Assembly: GCF_034190915.1 (NCBI RefSeq)
Contig: NW_026947507.1
Coordinates: 19,533,501 to 19,597,500 of the forward strand
Length of the DNA stretch: 64,000 bases
From: Cavia porcellus
Taxonomy: Eukaryota > Chordata > Mammalia > Rodentia > Caviidae
Reading direction: 5' to 3'
The position numbers and the translations under genes are program-made. Positions 1 to 11,498 of the stretch are shown piece by piece; position 1 is the first letter of the stretch; every line of letters begins with the position of its first letter. The notes under the pieces are model-generated. The model did not search any database. It saw nothing but the letters and a program-made list of their open reading frames with translations, and was not told where the DNA came from.

Positions 1-139
1 TATACAATCATGTTCGTGACATTCCTGTGAGTTTTGAAACGATGTATCATGATTTAGAGAAAAAAAATTAAGCTTAAAGACTGAGAATAATGGATTGTAC
101 TAATATGATCCAAGCAGTTGTTTTGCAGAAACATTAAGT

Positions 140-345
140 ACCCTTATGTTTTATCTGGCCATGGCCAAGATCGCCCAAGGAGGCGTATTGCAAAGGATAA
201 AATAAGAAACAGAGCTAAATAGAGTAACGCATGATGGGTTCTGTGATGTCAGTGCCTCAGGATGGGCAGAGACCCCGAGACTCCAATCCAGCCACTGTTT
301 ATTGGGTGTGTACAAAGCAATGGGTGTGCACAATGATAGGAGGGG
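140..345 (-). mobile_element. Possible LTR fragment (endogenous retrovirus-like)
   Basis: On the minus strand the segment has an AATAAA signal (near 305) followed by a GC-richer stretch with 'ggggtctctgccc', which resembles the R/U5 part of a retroviral LTR. It is clearly richer in GC than its surroundings. I see no clean TG...CA termini or target duplication, so the limits are approximate. It could equally be unique sequence. Confidence 0.25.
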
Positions 346-1480
346 CTAGCGAAATATTCCAGGTTAGCAGAAGATTCAGAGGTCTATGACATTGCAGGCA
401 GTGGATAATCCTAGGATGACTGAAGAGGGTGGAGATTATTTTATGCTAAGAAGGATATTGCTTTGGAGTATTCTTTTTTCATTTTAATAGTTTTAGTTTA
501 GTCTGAAAGTGGGAGAGAATGGTCCATCCCCCGAGTTAATAGGAAGTCTCAAAAGGGTGATACCACAATTCCAAGCCTCCATTTATCCCATAGGCAAGTA
601 TGCAGTTGTGAATTCATGGTCTCCCATAATGTTTCTATATTTAAGGCATTAGAGTTTTGACTAGAGTATATATCTGAACTGTAATGCTGAGGCACACTTA
701 GTAAAGACTGTAGCTATTTCAACTTATAGTTATTCTCCAGTAGAAGTTTTTAAGATACATAATTAAGTTACTACATATGAATTGAGTAAAGGGTTATCCA
801 GAAAATAATGGAGTATCCCTGTTGTCTTCATGAAACTTATGAAAGAAATCAGCTGACTTGATGAAATTAATATAAAGAAATATATCAAATCATTAAATGT
901 CATCCTATCCCTAGTATATTAAATTTTATGTAAAGTCATCTATCATAAAAATACTAATGTGCAAGCACTAATTTTCACAAAAGTTACATTTCATGAAAAT
1001 ATGAATAATTATTTAAAATCATTCTTGTCATCAGTCTGTTTATTATTATTACACATAATAATTTGGGTTATATACCATATATATAAATTTCTAGAAGCAA
1101 TACCTTCTGTAATTATGTTGTATAGAGTCATTTTGAGTCTGATCCTTAAATTACAAAATTGCCTATTTGTAAATTGCTAAGGTATTTGTCTATAAATAAA
1201 ATATATTTGCAATCTCTGCATGTAACCCTTAATATTACTTTAAAGAAACTGATTGACAATATAGTTTAAAAATTGCTCTTCACCTACATTTCCACATATT
1301 TTTGCTGAATTTGTTTGTTTCCCCCACCTCCTTGAAACATTTGATAGTTAAAATGTGATAGATTTTTGTCTTTAATATTTTGATTTTAGATCCCTGTAAA
1401 TAACTTTATAATAAATAACCATAATATGTCATTACATCTATTTAGCATTATTTAAAAATTTAATTTAATATTAAAATTTT
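346..1480. other. Unassigned AT-rich non-coding sequence
   Basis: No exon, SINE, LTR or tandem repeat is recognised. Open frames here are short, with no family resemblance and no codon bias. Confidence 0.5.
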
Positions 1481-2240
1481 CCCGGTGGTCCTCCAAGTCT
1501 CTCTGCACCTTCTTCATGATCCATAGTCCTGTCTTGGCTTTTGAATATTTGTTCATCTATTTTGTGAGAAATAGTATGTGTTTTATTTTGCATTTCTGTT
1601 ATTATGAATAAATTATGCATATCTTTGTATGTTTAGAAGCTACTTTTCCCATTCAGGTGTTTTAGAGATTTTTCTTTTGGGGAAACTTTTTGTCAGTTTT
1701 TGAGAGTTGTTTGTATGTTAGGAAAGCAAACCTTCATTTGTGATGTTTTAATGATTTCCAAATCTACCATTTGTCTCTCAGCTTTGTTCAGTTTCACTGC
1801 ACTCATTCAAAATCCTATGGATCTGAATATTTCAGTCTTGTCTTTAGTTACTTGCAAGGTGTAAGTGATACTTACAGTGCCCTTTACACAGCAAGGAATT
1901 AAAATAATACTCCGGGTCACTATAGAGCATGTAATTTCATCTTTAATATTTACATTTCTGAACCATTTGGCATGGGGAGAGATAGTAATTCAGCTTTTTA
2001 ATGTGTCTATCCACTTGTCCCAAACCGTTTGTTATCAAGTCCAAGGATGCCACCTTTATCATATTGGTGTTTGTTTTTACGTATACTTGAGTTTACCTGC
2101 ACCATCTGTTCCTTTCGGTGCCCATCTGTTTCAGGGCCAGCTCCATGATGTTTTAATTACACAGGCTTTATGTCGCTGTAATTTCTGGCAGGGATAGTTT
2201 CCTCTCAGAGTTCTGTTTTTCCCCAGGTATCTGTGCATAT
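1480..2240 (-). mobile_element. Ancient L1 fragment (ORF2 C-terminal part), minus strand
   Basis: Read on the plus strand, this stretch follows the order of phrases typical of an inverted L1 ORF2 3' region: 'cccattcaggtg', 'tttttgtcagttt', 'gtgtctatccacttgtccca', then a 'cttgagtttacctgcaccatctgttcc' type segment and 'ttttaattacacaggcttta'. It is strongly diverged, with no frame open across it. It therefore looks like an old mammalian L1 (L1M-like) and not the younger L1 family found at 19-26 kb. Confidence 0.55.
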
Positions 2241-2360
2241 TTACTTCTTCATATGCTCTTGAGAATTAATTATACCAAGTCCTGAAAAAATACTTGTTTT
2301 AACAGAAGTTTCATTAATTTTAAACATTAACTTGAGAATTTTCTGTTTAATCACAAGTCA

Positions 2361-2470
2361 TTTTTTTTCAATTTATTTTTTAATTTCTTTAAAGAAAAAA
2401 CAGAAAAAGGGTAGAAATAATACATAATTTCAAAAAAAATAAACAGAAATCACTAGTTGATAAATTATAT
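2361..2470 (-). mobile_element. Severely 5'-truncated L1 3' end (110 bp)
   Basis: The segment begins with a T-run (the L1 poly-A read in reverse) and then matches the terminal 3'UTR of the full-length L1 at 19185-19310. Shared landmarks are the A-rich block, 'gggta...aa-taat', an internal A-run and 'cagaaatcac-agtt-ata'. It is bounded by an 11-bp target duplication, atcacaagtca at 2350-2360 and atcacaagcca at 2471-2481 (10 of 11 identical). Structure plus TSD shows an independent insertion of the same L1 family, truncated to about its last 110 bp. Confidence 0.7.
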
Positions 2471-2491
2471 ATCACAAGCCATTTTAATGAG

Positions 2492-2680
2492 TTGATATCT
2501 GGTTCCTACCTTGGAAGAAATAGTTTTTCAGTTTCTCCTGTAAGTAATTCTGATTTTTGGACTCAAAGGAATAGCTCCATATCATGATCCATATAATCAG
2601 TTTTCATTTGGTTGAAATATGTACTCAGTAAAGTATACTTTTAAGTGTTTATGTAAATGATTATATGTTTTTCTCCTTAG
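2492..2680. other. Unassigned AT-rich sequence
   Basis: Nothing recognisable between the truncated L1 and the ID SINE. Confidence 0.4.
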
Positions 2681-2688
2681 TTTACTAT

Positions 2689-2801
2689 ATAGTAAATATA
2701 TATATATATATATTTTATCGGTACCGGGGATCGAACTACGATCGTCTGCTTGCATGGCAGGCACTTATGCGGCTGAGCTAAATCCCCAGCCTCATAGTAA
2801 A
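2689..2801 (-). mobile_element. ID-type SINE (tRNA-derived), minus strand, with TSD
   Basis: The SINE body is 2713-2791. Its reverse complement starts GGCTGGGGATTTAGCTCAGC (pol III A box) and has a B-box-like TAGTTCGATCC before GGTACCGATAAAA. The flanks repeat atagtaaa (2689-2696 and 2794-2801), consistent with a short target duplication. The tail has been replaced by a (TA)n tract at 2697-2712. Confidence 0.85.
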
Positions 2802-4111
2802 CTTATATTTAATGCAATTCCTAGTACTTCAGCAGGCTCATATTTCAGAAAAAAATTCCAGTAGATCCTAATACATTATTTTTAATTATTGATATATTTG
2901 CCTATATTTTTATAGGGTTATTATTATAATATCAATTTTCATAGACAAAATATTTGTAAAGTATGCTCTTTGTCTGCTTTTGATATAATATTATATTAAC
3001 ATTATAAAAATAATACTTTTCTCCTTTCTACTTTATTTTCTAACCAAAATTCATAGCACTGGGATTATCTTGTCTCTGAAAAGTTCAGTTTTCTGGTGAA
3101 TCCAATTGTCTTCATAGCCTTTTTAAGATAGTTTTTCTTTGTCAGTTTCCCCAATTCTTCTGTGGAAATTACTGTACACTACAATTAAATTTATCAAGTG
3201 TGCTTTCCTTGAGAATTATTTAACACATCTACATTTTCAAATTTGTACTTGTGGAGCTGTACAAATTAGGCTTTTATAGTTTTAAAATTAGCATTGTGTT
3301 TTAAAAATTAATTTAGCAATTAGCATTTTTAGCCATTGCTATTTTATTGACTTTTTCAAAGCATACCTATTTTGGTATATTAGATTTTATGATTTTCTAT
3401 CACATTTATTTGTTTTTATCTTCATTTTTTCTTTTATAACCTTACTTTTAATAGCTTTTAAAATTTGACTAATGCATTTTAATTCTTTGATTTGGTAGAT
3501 ATACTTAACATTTTGATTTAAATGCTGATTTCTATCTAGTTTTGTCCAATAAAAACTAAGATATAGAATTTTCATTGTATTTTTTAAAATTCTCAATTTT
3601 GCTACAATATTTTTAAAAATTAAATACTTATTTCATTATTTATAGATAAATGGATGTTTGTTATTGAATCACATGTCTTTTTAAAATTATGAACAGAAAA
3701 TGTAGTTTTATTTCTACTTGTGGAAATAACTGAGCTATTCTTTGGGACGTAATGCTTGTTAAAATTTAATGAATGTATGGATTGAAGGTGTTGTATACTT
3801 TATAATTAAGATTTAATTTCAATCTATATCACATTGCTACACGTCCATTCTGTAGGGAAAACTACTACAAATAGATTGTATATGTTGATTTGTATGTCTT
3901 TATTCGTTATCCAATGATCTTAAGTTTACTGACAGAAAATCACAAAGTTAATTAGTCAAACTATATTGAAAACCTAAGTTGTTGTCCTAGTAGTTTCATG
4001 CTTTTCGTAGGGATTTATTATTTGGTACTTTATGTCTGTCAGTTTAAACTCTGTAGTGACAGTTAATAAAATTTTTACTTTCCTTTTATATTTCAGTAAT
4101 ATTAAATGACT
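2802..4111. other. Unassigned, very AT-rich non-coding sequence
   Basis: No gene, SINE or LTR is recognised. The tone and T-richness could fit a very old inverted L1, but I cannot align it to one by eye. Confidence 0.4.
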
Positions 4112-4119
4112 GAAGTTGG

Positions 4120-4302
4120 AGGTGTCTTTTTTTTTTTTCTTTTTTTTTTTTCCTTTCTTTTTCCTTAAGCAAAGACTAACTCTGTAGTTCTGTCTGGCCT
4201 TGAACTCATTATGTAGCCCAGGCTAACCTTGAACCACAGTCTTCCCCTTACCTCAGCCTGCTAAGTGCTGGGATTACTGACGTACACCAGTATGTCAGGC
4301 TA
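4120..4302 (-). mobile_element. B1-type (7SL-derived) SINE, minus strand
   Basis: A long T-tract (4124-4163, the A-tail in reverse) leads into 'ctggccttgaactcat', 'tgtagcccaggctaaccttgaa', 'cctcagcctgctaagtgctg' and 'ggattactgacgtacacca'. These are in the order of an inverted B1/Alu-like monomer. Short flanking direct repeats gaagttg(g/t) lie at 4112-4119 and 4303-4310. Divergence suggests an old copy. B1 SINEs are characteristic of rodents. Confidence 0.85.
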
Positions 4303-4749
4303 GAAGTTGTAATTTTTGTATAATAAACAAGCTGAACCTTGTATAATTGTAGCTCTAATAAATTAAAGGACAGGAAATTACCCCCATAATTTCATCTAGA
4401 TGCAAAAAAGTCATCTTAGAATACATTTCTTAACTTTGGGATATATTTTGTTAAAATTATCTTTATTAATGGAAAATCATATTATTTAATTTTTTCCTGA
4501 GTTTCATTTGTATCTCACAGAGAACATAAAATGACATTTTAGGAGAAAAATATAGTCAGATATATTTACTGACATACTATTCTTTTAACTTGATGTGTTA
4601 CTTCACTCATCATATTAATTTTAATTCCAAAAATTCTGAAATGTGTATTTCACTAAATTGCCAACATAAATTTACTCATCAGAAATATAATTTTATATTA
4701 CATTTTCATGATCTCTAACACATTATACAAATAGAGACATATGTTCTAT

Positions 4750-4905
4750 CTTTCATCAATTATGCAAATTTTTATTGTGTGCTATGTCATGCACTGTTTT
4801 ATATTTGAGATTTAATGGTAAACAAGACAAACATGGTCCGTACTCTTTTAAGTTTTAAAGATAATAGCAAGAAGAAATTTGTAGATAATTAAAGTCTGAA
4901 AGAAA
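4750..4905 (-). mobile_element. L2 LINE remnant (part 1 of an interrupted copy)
   Basis: The stretch 'tattgtgtgctatgtcatgcactgtttta...aatggtaaacaagacaaacatggtccgtactc' follows the well-known reverse-orientation L2 3'-end pattern: 'ttgagcacctactatgtgccaggcactgt...gaacaagacag...gtccctgccctc'. It continues after the nested L1 at 5407-5800. Confidence 0.55.
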
Positions 4906-4915
4906 AATTAACAAG

Positions 4916-5396
4916 ACAATTTCAAATAGTATTAATAACTACAATGATTGGAAGCAGACTCTTCGTCCATCAGCAAATGCATAAATAAAAAATGTGATAT
5001 TTACGTGCAATGGAGTACTGCTTTGCCATAAAGAAAGATAAATAAGGCATTTGTAGGAAAATGGATGCACCTTAAGGCCATAATATAAAGTGAAATAAAT
5101 CAGACAAGCTTAAATATCACATGGTTTCTCTCACATGAGAAACTCAAAATATAAATAAAGAGTAAAATAAAAAAAATTACAAGAATTAGAGCGATCTTTC
5201 TCAAATATGAAAGGGATCAAGAGGGGAGGAGGGGTGAGAGAAGGAGTAAAGGAAGGGGAGAGACGGAATGAGTAAAAGAATTAAAGGGTGTCATGTACGT
5301 GTGCCAGCTCCTCACGAGGACTGTAACCACTGGGCACTGCAAACTTACGCTAACAACAACAACAGAAAGGAGCTATCATGACAACAAAGCAAGCTG
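4916..5396 (+). mobile_element. 5'-truncated L1 3' end nested in L2
   Basis: It contains the end of ORF2: 'gtccatcagcaaatg', 'caatggagtactgctttgccataaag', 'atggatgcacctt', 'gtgaaataaatcagac'. A purine-rich 3'UTR tract follows (5218-5280). The flanking direct repeat aattaacaag (4906-4915 and 5397-5406) is a plausible target duplication. The sequence is too diverged to code. Confidence 0.65.
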
Positions 5397-5406
5397 AATT
5401 AACAAG

Positions 5407-5800
5407 CTTTGGACCTGGCATTACTACACGTTAGGCATTTGAGATGGTCTCCCTGTAAATTTGACATTAAACTGGAGACATAAATGAGAAGGAGACTGCT
5501 AAGTGCAGGTCTGTGAACAGAAAAGGACAATAAAGGCCATTTGACTCCAGTGTAGACAAAAAGGCAGAGGTTCTGGCTAGTGGAATGTTATATGTGAGGA
5601 GGACATAAGGCTTAGGGAGGTAAAACAGACCATGTTGTGGAGTTTGGCTTTTGTGTACAGTACGGACGCAACTGAAGCATTTTAAATGAGAGAGGAAGAA
5701 TGATCCAGCATATATTTTGAAAAATGGGTCAAAAGTGCAGGCAAAATTTGTAACTAGGAAGCCACTGGATATGAGAAGAGAGCCATGGGAAAAGATTGAT
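5407..5800 (-). mobile_element. L2 LINE remnant (part 2)
   Basis: Phrases such as 'ggaggtaaaacagaccatgttgtgg', 'tttggcttttgtgtac' and 'tgaagcattttaaatgag' follow the inverted L2 order: '...ccatgtagggccttgtagg...ctttggcttttactctga...ccattggagggttttgagcag...'. Together with 4750-4905 this looks like one ancient L2 split by the L1 insertion. Confidence 0.45.
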
Positions 5801-5839
5801 CAGCCAGTTCTAAACTTCAGTTCTAAAAAAGAAATAAAT

Positions 5840-6058
5840 TCTAGTGCTGTATTTCTCAGTAGAGTGAAAATAAATGACAGTTATTAAAAATGCACTTTGG
5901 ATTATTTCAGAATAAGAGTATTTTGAATGTTCTCTCCACAAAGAAAGGATATTTGAGATGATGCATATGCTGATACATGGATATGATCATTACACAATGT
6001 ATGTTATGTACCATTGAATCACATTGTATTCCACAAAAAATACAAAAAAATAAAACAA
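5840..6058 (+). mobile_element. Old L1 (L1MA/L1PB-like) 3' end
   Basis: 'tattttgaatgttctctccacaaagaaagg' is followed by 'atttgagatgatgcatatgctgat', 'gatcattacacaatgtatgttatgtacc', 'aatcacattgtattccac' and an A-rich tail. This is the diagnostic 3'-UTR end shared by L1MA/L1PB subfamilies that predate the rodent-primate split. It is non-coding. Confidence 0.75.
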
Positions 6059-9000
6059 ATGATGCTTTACACTAGCATGTTAATGTGTGTGGAAGCTAGT
6101 GTAGACAGTACTTTCTAATGAATCAAATTTCTAAATAAAACCAAGAAATAAGCTCATTGTCTAGATTTTTGCTTAAGCAGCCATGCGGATAAGAATATAC
6201 CGGGAAGAAACATTCTCTTTCCTATGGACATGAAAGGTTAAACTTTGACTAAGTATAAAGAGAGAAAATAACTGCACTCCTTAGAAAACATTCTTTTCTT
6301 TGTGGGTATAAAAACAATTGATCATTGGAAAGACAATTTTAAATAAAAATTGATATGCAGATTAAACCAAATGTTTCTGCTGTTCTAATTGTTTGACACA
6401 ACTAACCTCTATAGCAAGAAAAGTTATTTGTAATAATTGTGGGACAGACTGTATGATTGCTTTCATAATGTATCCGGGGTGTACTTTTTCTGTCATTTAC
6501 TTAGAGAACAGGAACATAAAAATATGTTTAGCTGGAATTATTGTTTTATTGACCAGTATAATTATAGTTCCCACACAGAAAATATATTTAAAAGTTTAAC
6601 CATCAAGGAACAGTTATATAAAATTACATTCAATCTGAAAGCAAAGAATTAATACATTTTTAAACAGAGAAAAAACAAAAATTAAAGTCTTACGAGTTTA
6701 CAATGGAAACTTGTCAATACCTACTTACACAGAAGTGTGAAAACTTTCATTCATTTAATTTTTTGCCAAGATGTTTCTATTGTTAGACTCGACAATGCTT
6801 TAAAAAAATGTCAGATATGCCTTACAATAAATTGCTGACCTTGAATCATTCACTATAGTTTATCAAGTGTGTAATTTTTACCTCAACAACATTCTATTCA
6901 CAGGACTATAATCAATAAATAAACATAACTACAATAATGGATGTTCATTCTATATCAGTACATTCTGTATCAGAGTTTATAAACAGTTTGCAGTTTTCAC
7001 AGTTACATAAAGCATCATTTATTTTCTGTTTCATCTTGTAGAAATGCAATGTAAGTAGATAATGGAAAGTTCAGTAAGGCATAAATAGGCTACAAAAAAC
7101 TAATCTTTCCAAAACTCAAATAAATGTTCTATATTTTTTGTCTGTTACTCTACAAAAATCCAAACTTTCAATTTTAGAAAACAGTGATAGGAAGTAATAA
7201 TTTTGTTATCAACTAATTAGACAGAAATCAAATCTTTAGGTTATTACAAGTGTTTACACATAAAAAATACTGAAACCCCTTATAAACTTTTTTTGGGGAG
7301 GTTATTTATAGGAAGTTAGAATTCAGAGTGGTAAAAGGAAAAAATGAAGTGATTTATATGAATAATTAAATTTTCAAAACCAGCAATGTGAAGCGTGGCA
7401 TTGTTTTGTACAATTTTCTGGCTAAATAGAAGAGAGCTAGATTCTTTTATCTCCTTCTGCATTTAATTTATGGCGATTTCACCCTTTGAGCTCCTGTGAC
7501 ACTCAATGTACACTCGCACAAGAAAGAAAACTGCAGAGACAATGTCTTTGCATTAAGAAAGGATTTTTAACCTTTCAGACACAGCACATCCTCAGTAATA
7601 TTAAGCCAAACTGTGAACTACTAAATACATCTTTTTTTAGAATAATATAATAAAATATTTTACTGACACATAAGATTTACAGAAATTTCCAGGCACACCA
7701 TACAAAATAGTCACAAGCTTCTTTTGAAGGGTGAATCTATACTTGATTGCAAGATCACAATGTTATAAGTGAGGGTTGTCAAGTTTGTTAATGTTCCCAT
7801 TTCGGTTCAAACAATGAGCTTACCCATCTATAGTGTGTAAATAAAGTTCAACTTGGCTAGACAGCATATCTTATAAGAACCCATTGGCTGCTTCTTAACC
7901 AATGTGTTAGATCACTATAAAAGTGGGGGTAGGGAGCCCATAAAATTTTGAAACATTCTTCCCCTCAAAAAATAAAAATAAAACAAAATAATAAAATAAA
8001 TTAAAATAAAGAACACCCACACCCCTGCAGCTAACTCTGACAACTACCTACTTTCACAGTGCTTTATACTTAAATCATGGTGGGGGAAATGAATAAAAGC
8101 AGAGGCCACTGCTTTTCAACATTTCACAACAATCCAGATGAAACCACCAGCCTCTGCTCATGATTTACTACAGTGAATCAGGACGAGACATAGATTTGCT
8201 AATGTGCTTTGATCACCAAAGGACTGAAAATGTCTGGGCTTTTATTCTGTAATGTTTCTAAGACTCTGTCCATTAAATGCAAACAAAAAGGAAGAAGTCT
8301 TGGCAAAACAGAGGTGATACAAACAAGATGATCAGATCGACTTCAATACGGTTCATGGCATATAGCCTAGTCATGCTGAATTAATCTTGATAGAACACCT
8401 ATGGTGTTTTAGGAGGACATACACACTCTGAATTATTTCATTTAAACATGAAGATGGAAAGAGACCAGTTTTTGGGAGAGCTAAGTTCCTTGGATAGGCT
8501 TCTGTATTCTATTCACTCACTGGAAGATCTCTTTCTTTTTATTCAGATACAAACTTTTAAAAATATTTTTCTACTTTTTGTTTTTCCTTTAGCTCTTCCT
8601 ATGGCCTTGAAACATATTGTGTTTAAATCTAAAAGTGATTTAATGCTTATATATTAATTCAGTTAAACCTCAGAAACCCATGTTGCATCTTCAATTATTA
8701 CCTTTGCGTTACAAATTAACTTTGTTAACTGTTTGCAAATTTCTTCTCAAGGAAACTTACCTAAGACGTGGCCCTGCTTCTTCTCAAAGACACTGTCCCC
8801 TTACAAAGTAAGTGGAAGCTTTATTAAGTATCTTTAACTGGCCGTGTGGCAATCGCAGAGTCAAGGAGACTCATTCACATGTATAATCTCATTACAGAAG
8901 CAATGGATACAGCTCCTGCGTTAATGGAAAAGATAATGAAAGAGATGTAAAGCGGATACTTAGTGGTTATACAAAATAAAACTTAACTTTCATTCTTTGA

Positions 9001-9232
9001 ATGTCACAGTCAGTGTGATTCTGCTTTTTGACTTCTGTTTGTGTCATGGCCTCGCTTCCCAGAGGTTTGTTATCTGTCCAATTTGTCAAGTGTTTTATAA
9101 AACGGGGAGTTAGGGTTTTATTTTTTGCTTGCTTTCTTTCTTTTTCTTTTTTTTCCATGTTTATATTAGTATTTTCACTCATGGAAAAATTTATGCTAAG
9201 TGTAACACTTGCAGTTATCACAGGTAAAGTTA
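6059..9232. other. Long repeat-poor non-coding stretch
   Basis: About 3.2 kb with no SINE, LTR or recognisable LINE apart from an A-rich low-complexity patch at 7966-8012. Open frames are under 90 codons and show no family resemblance. The block at about 7440-8300 is less repetitive in tone than its neighbours and would be the place to look for conserved non-coding sequence. From sequence alone I can assign no function. Confidence 0.5.
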
Positions 9233-9366
9233 CACTTGGTAGAGTTTTTTTTTTTTTTTTTGTCTTTTTCGTTTTTATCAGTACCGGGGATCGAACTCAC
9301 AAACTGCCTGCTTACGAGGCAGGCACTTATGCCGCTGAGCTAAATCCCCAGCCGCCACTGGTGGAG
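9233..9366 (-). mobile_element. ID-type SINE, minus strand, with TSD
   Basis: The T-tract starts at 9245 and the body ends at 9353. The reverse complement reads GGCTGGGGATTTAGCTCAGC, then GGCATAAGTGCCTGCCTCG, then GAGTTCGATCCCCGGTACTG and ATAAAAA. Both pol III boxes are well preserved. The TSD is cacttggtagag (9233-9244) against cactggtggag (9356-9366), with one gap and one substitution. It is one of the best preserved SINEs in the window. A 131-codon open frame crossing it is accidental. Confidence 0.9.
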
Positions 9367-9860
9367 TTTTTAACTTACTCATTAAAAGAATATTCAACAA
9401 TGCTACTTAATCAAATATTCTAAAAATCACTATATTCATGAATTGGTCCACAAATTTAAAGTATATAATATTGGAATCATAATATGGTGATGTAAAATTA
9501 AATACTTTTAATCAAAATATGGACTATGACTAAAATAAAAAAATGATAGTGAAACTCAAATGCATAAAACCATATAAATAATGCAAAAGTTAGCAATGGG
9601 AAAATATTCACAGGCTTCAATGCTTATAATCCATTGTTTTAACACACCATGATATAATACTCTATATTGTTGTTTTTAATTTTTCTTATTTTTCTCTTAT
9701 ATTTCAATATATCTCTTATATTCTTTCCCCAATAAGAATTCTAACTAGTAAGTTTATAATGAGTTTGGAGATATGAGTTTTTTTAAATAAATTATTTCTG
9801 AGACAACATAATGTAAACATTTTGGAATGAAATCTGAAACCCTGGACAAAGAATATGAAT

Positions 9861-9913
<53 letters not shown>

Positions 9914-9916
9914 TAT
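9861..9916. repeat. Compound microsatellite (ACAT)n(AT)n(AC)n
   Basis: Uninterrupted catacata, then AT, then AC dinucleotide runs. Open frames through it (YIYIYI peptides) are artefacts. Confidence 0.95.
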
Positions 9917-10089
9917 GTAAAAATCATTTCTTGAGGATCATAAAAGTTGCCCACAAGAATGTTGGAACAGATTCCAAATCTTTGACTCTTACTCCCAATG
10001 AGTTACCTATACAATAATATTTATTTTTCTGCAATACTTTCTTTCCCATTATATTTATCACTATTATTACTACGTATGTAACACAGACT

Positions 10090-10114
10090 CACACACACAT
10101 ACACCCACATGCAT

Positions 10115-10163
<49 letters not shown>
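10090..10163. repeat. (CA)n microsatellite
   Basis: An imperfect start (10090-10117) is followed by about 23 pure CA units to 10163. Confidence 0.97.
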
Positions 10164-10166
<3 letters not shown>

Positions 10167-11366
10167 CCCATGACTGTGAAGGAAGTCTTATTAGCAAATG
10201 GTATTTCAGGTTTTCTGAGATTTATGGGGCATGAACCAAATCAAAAGACAGGTTATTTTTCTATCCCATATATATAGTTCTAGTGACCCACACATTCATA
10301 GTACCACTTGAATCAAAAACAATTTTGACATATTTCCAAACACTGAGAATGTCACTTATTTGGTAAGGTACCATACATTTGTTTCCCTACTCAATGCATA
10401 AGAATTTAAGACAAATATGTCATTTTAATGCATCAGCAGTACCATAAAATACAGGAATCATAAAGGAAATCTTTTTGAAGTATGATTTTAGGACATTCAG
10501 TAGGAAGGACAGTTTGAAGTTTGTGGTCAAATTATTTGATTTTTAATAAATGAAAAAACTGAGACAGAGCATGCAAGTTTAAAAAGCCAGTTATTTGAAG
10601 GAATACAAATGTGACTTGTCACGACTTGATACATGGTTAGCTGATAATACCTTTATATTCCTTGCAAATATTTATTGAAATAACGCAATTCACCACCAAT
10701 ATTTATTGTGCAGTTGGTTGTACCAGGCACAATGACAAGTCTCCAATGGCAAGACAAGCATTTCAGAGAAAAATCCACTTTCTAACTTTATAAACAATTA
10801 TCTAATATGAGATATTGTTATTTATAATTAACAAAGTTCTAAATTTCCTGTTACAGCAAATCCCTGCATACTTCAATTCTAAGAATTTAGGACATGAAAT
10901 TTATTGTGTGTACTAGTTGTTCGTAATTAGTTCTTACTAAATGAATATTACATCTCACATAATAGGTAATTGTTCAGTCAATGAAAATCAGTTAGATAAT
11001 ATTTTTAGGCAAAGTTATGGGATGGAACAGTGATAATAATAAATCTTCAGGGTGTTGGCTCCTTAGATTAGTCATACCAAGATCACAGTTCTACATGGGT
11101 CACTGAAGTTGTTGACTCAGAGTTTATTCCAAATTATTTCCTGCTTCATTAGTATTACTCGATAAAGCATACAGCATATTATAAGTTTTTCCCCCTTAAC
11201 ATGTTAAAATATAATCCATATGATCCTAAATAATTACTCCAAATTTCTATGTTCAGAGGAGCCCTTATTGGTTCATGAATTCATTTGAAAGATTTCCATC
11301 TGTTGTGTGCTTGTTTTCTACAATTGTTTAGCCATAGAGTTTGAATATTAATGCAAATTTAGTATG

Positions 11367-11498
11367 AAAACATGAAATTGGGGCTGGAGATATAGCTCAG
11401 CGATTTAAGTGCCTGCCTGGCATGTGCAAGGTCTTGAGTTAAATCCCTGGTTTCCAAACAAACAAACAAAAAACAAATAAACAAAAAACATGAAATTG
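11367..11498 (+). mobile_element. ID-type SINE, plus strand, perfect TSD
   Basis: The body runs 11381-11450 (GGGCTGGAGATATAGCTCAG ... gagttaaatccc) with an (AAAC)n tail to 11484. The 14-bp target duplication aaaacatgaaattg is identical at 11367-11380 and 11485-11498. The head retains an A box, while the B box is degraded (TTAAATCCC). Confidence 0.92.

Larger units (their letters stand above)
9367..11366. other. Unassigned AT-rich sequence apart from microsatellites
   Basis: Beyond the microsatellites at 9861-9916 and 10090-10163, the only hint is a weak L2-like phrase near 10695-10770 ('tttattgtgcagttggttgtaccaggcacaatgacaag'). No gene is recognised. Confidence 0.4.

Noticed and set aside
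9028..9423. 131-codon plus-strand open frame
   Set aside because: It runs through a T-tract and the inverted ID SINE and encodes a phenylalanine-rich low-complexity peptide; an accident of composition.
9716..9954. YIYIYI-type peptides
   Set aside because: Translation of the (AT)n/(AC)n microsatellite.
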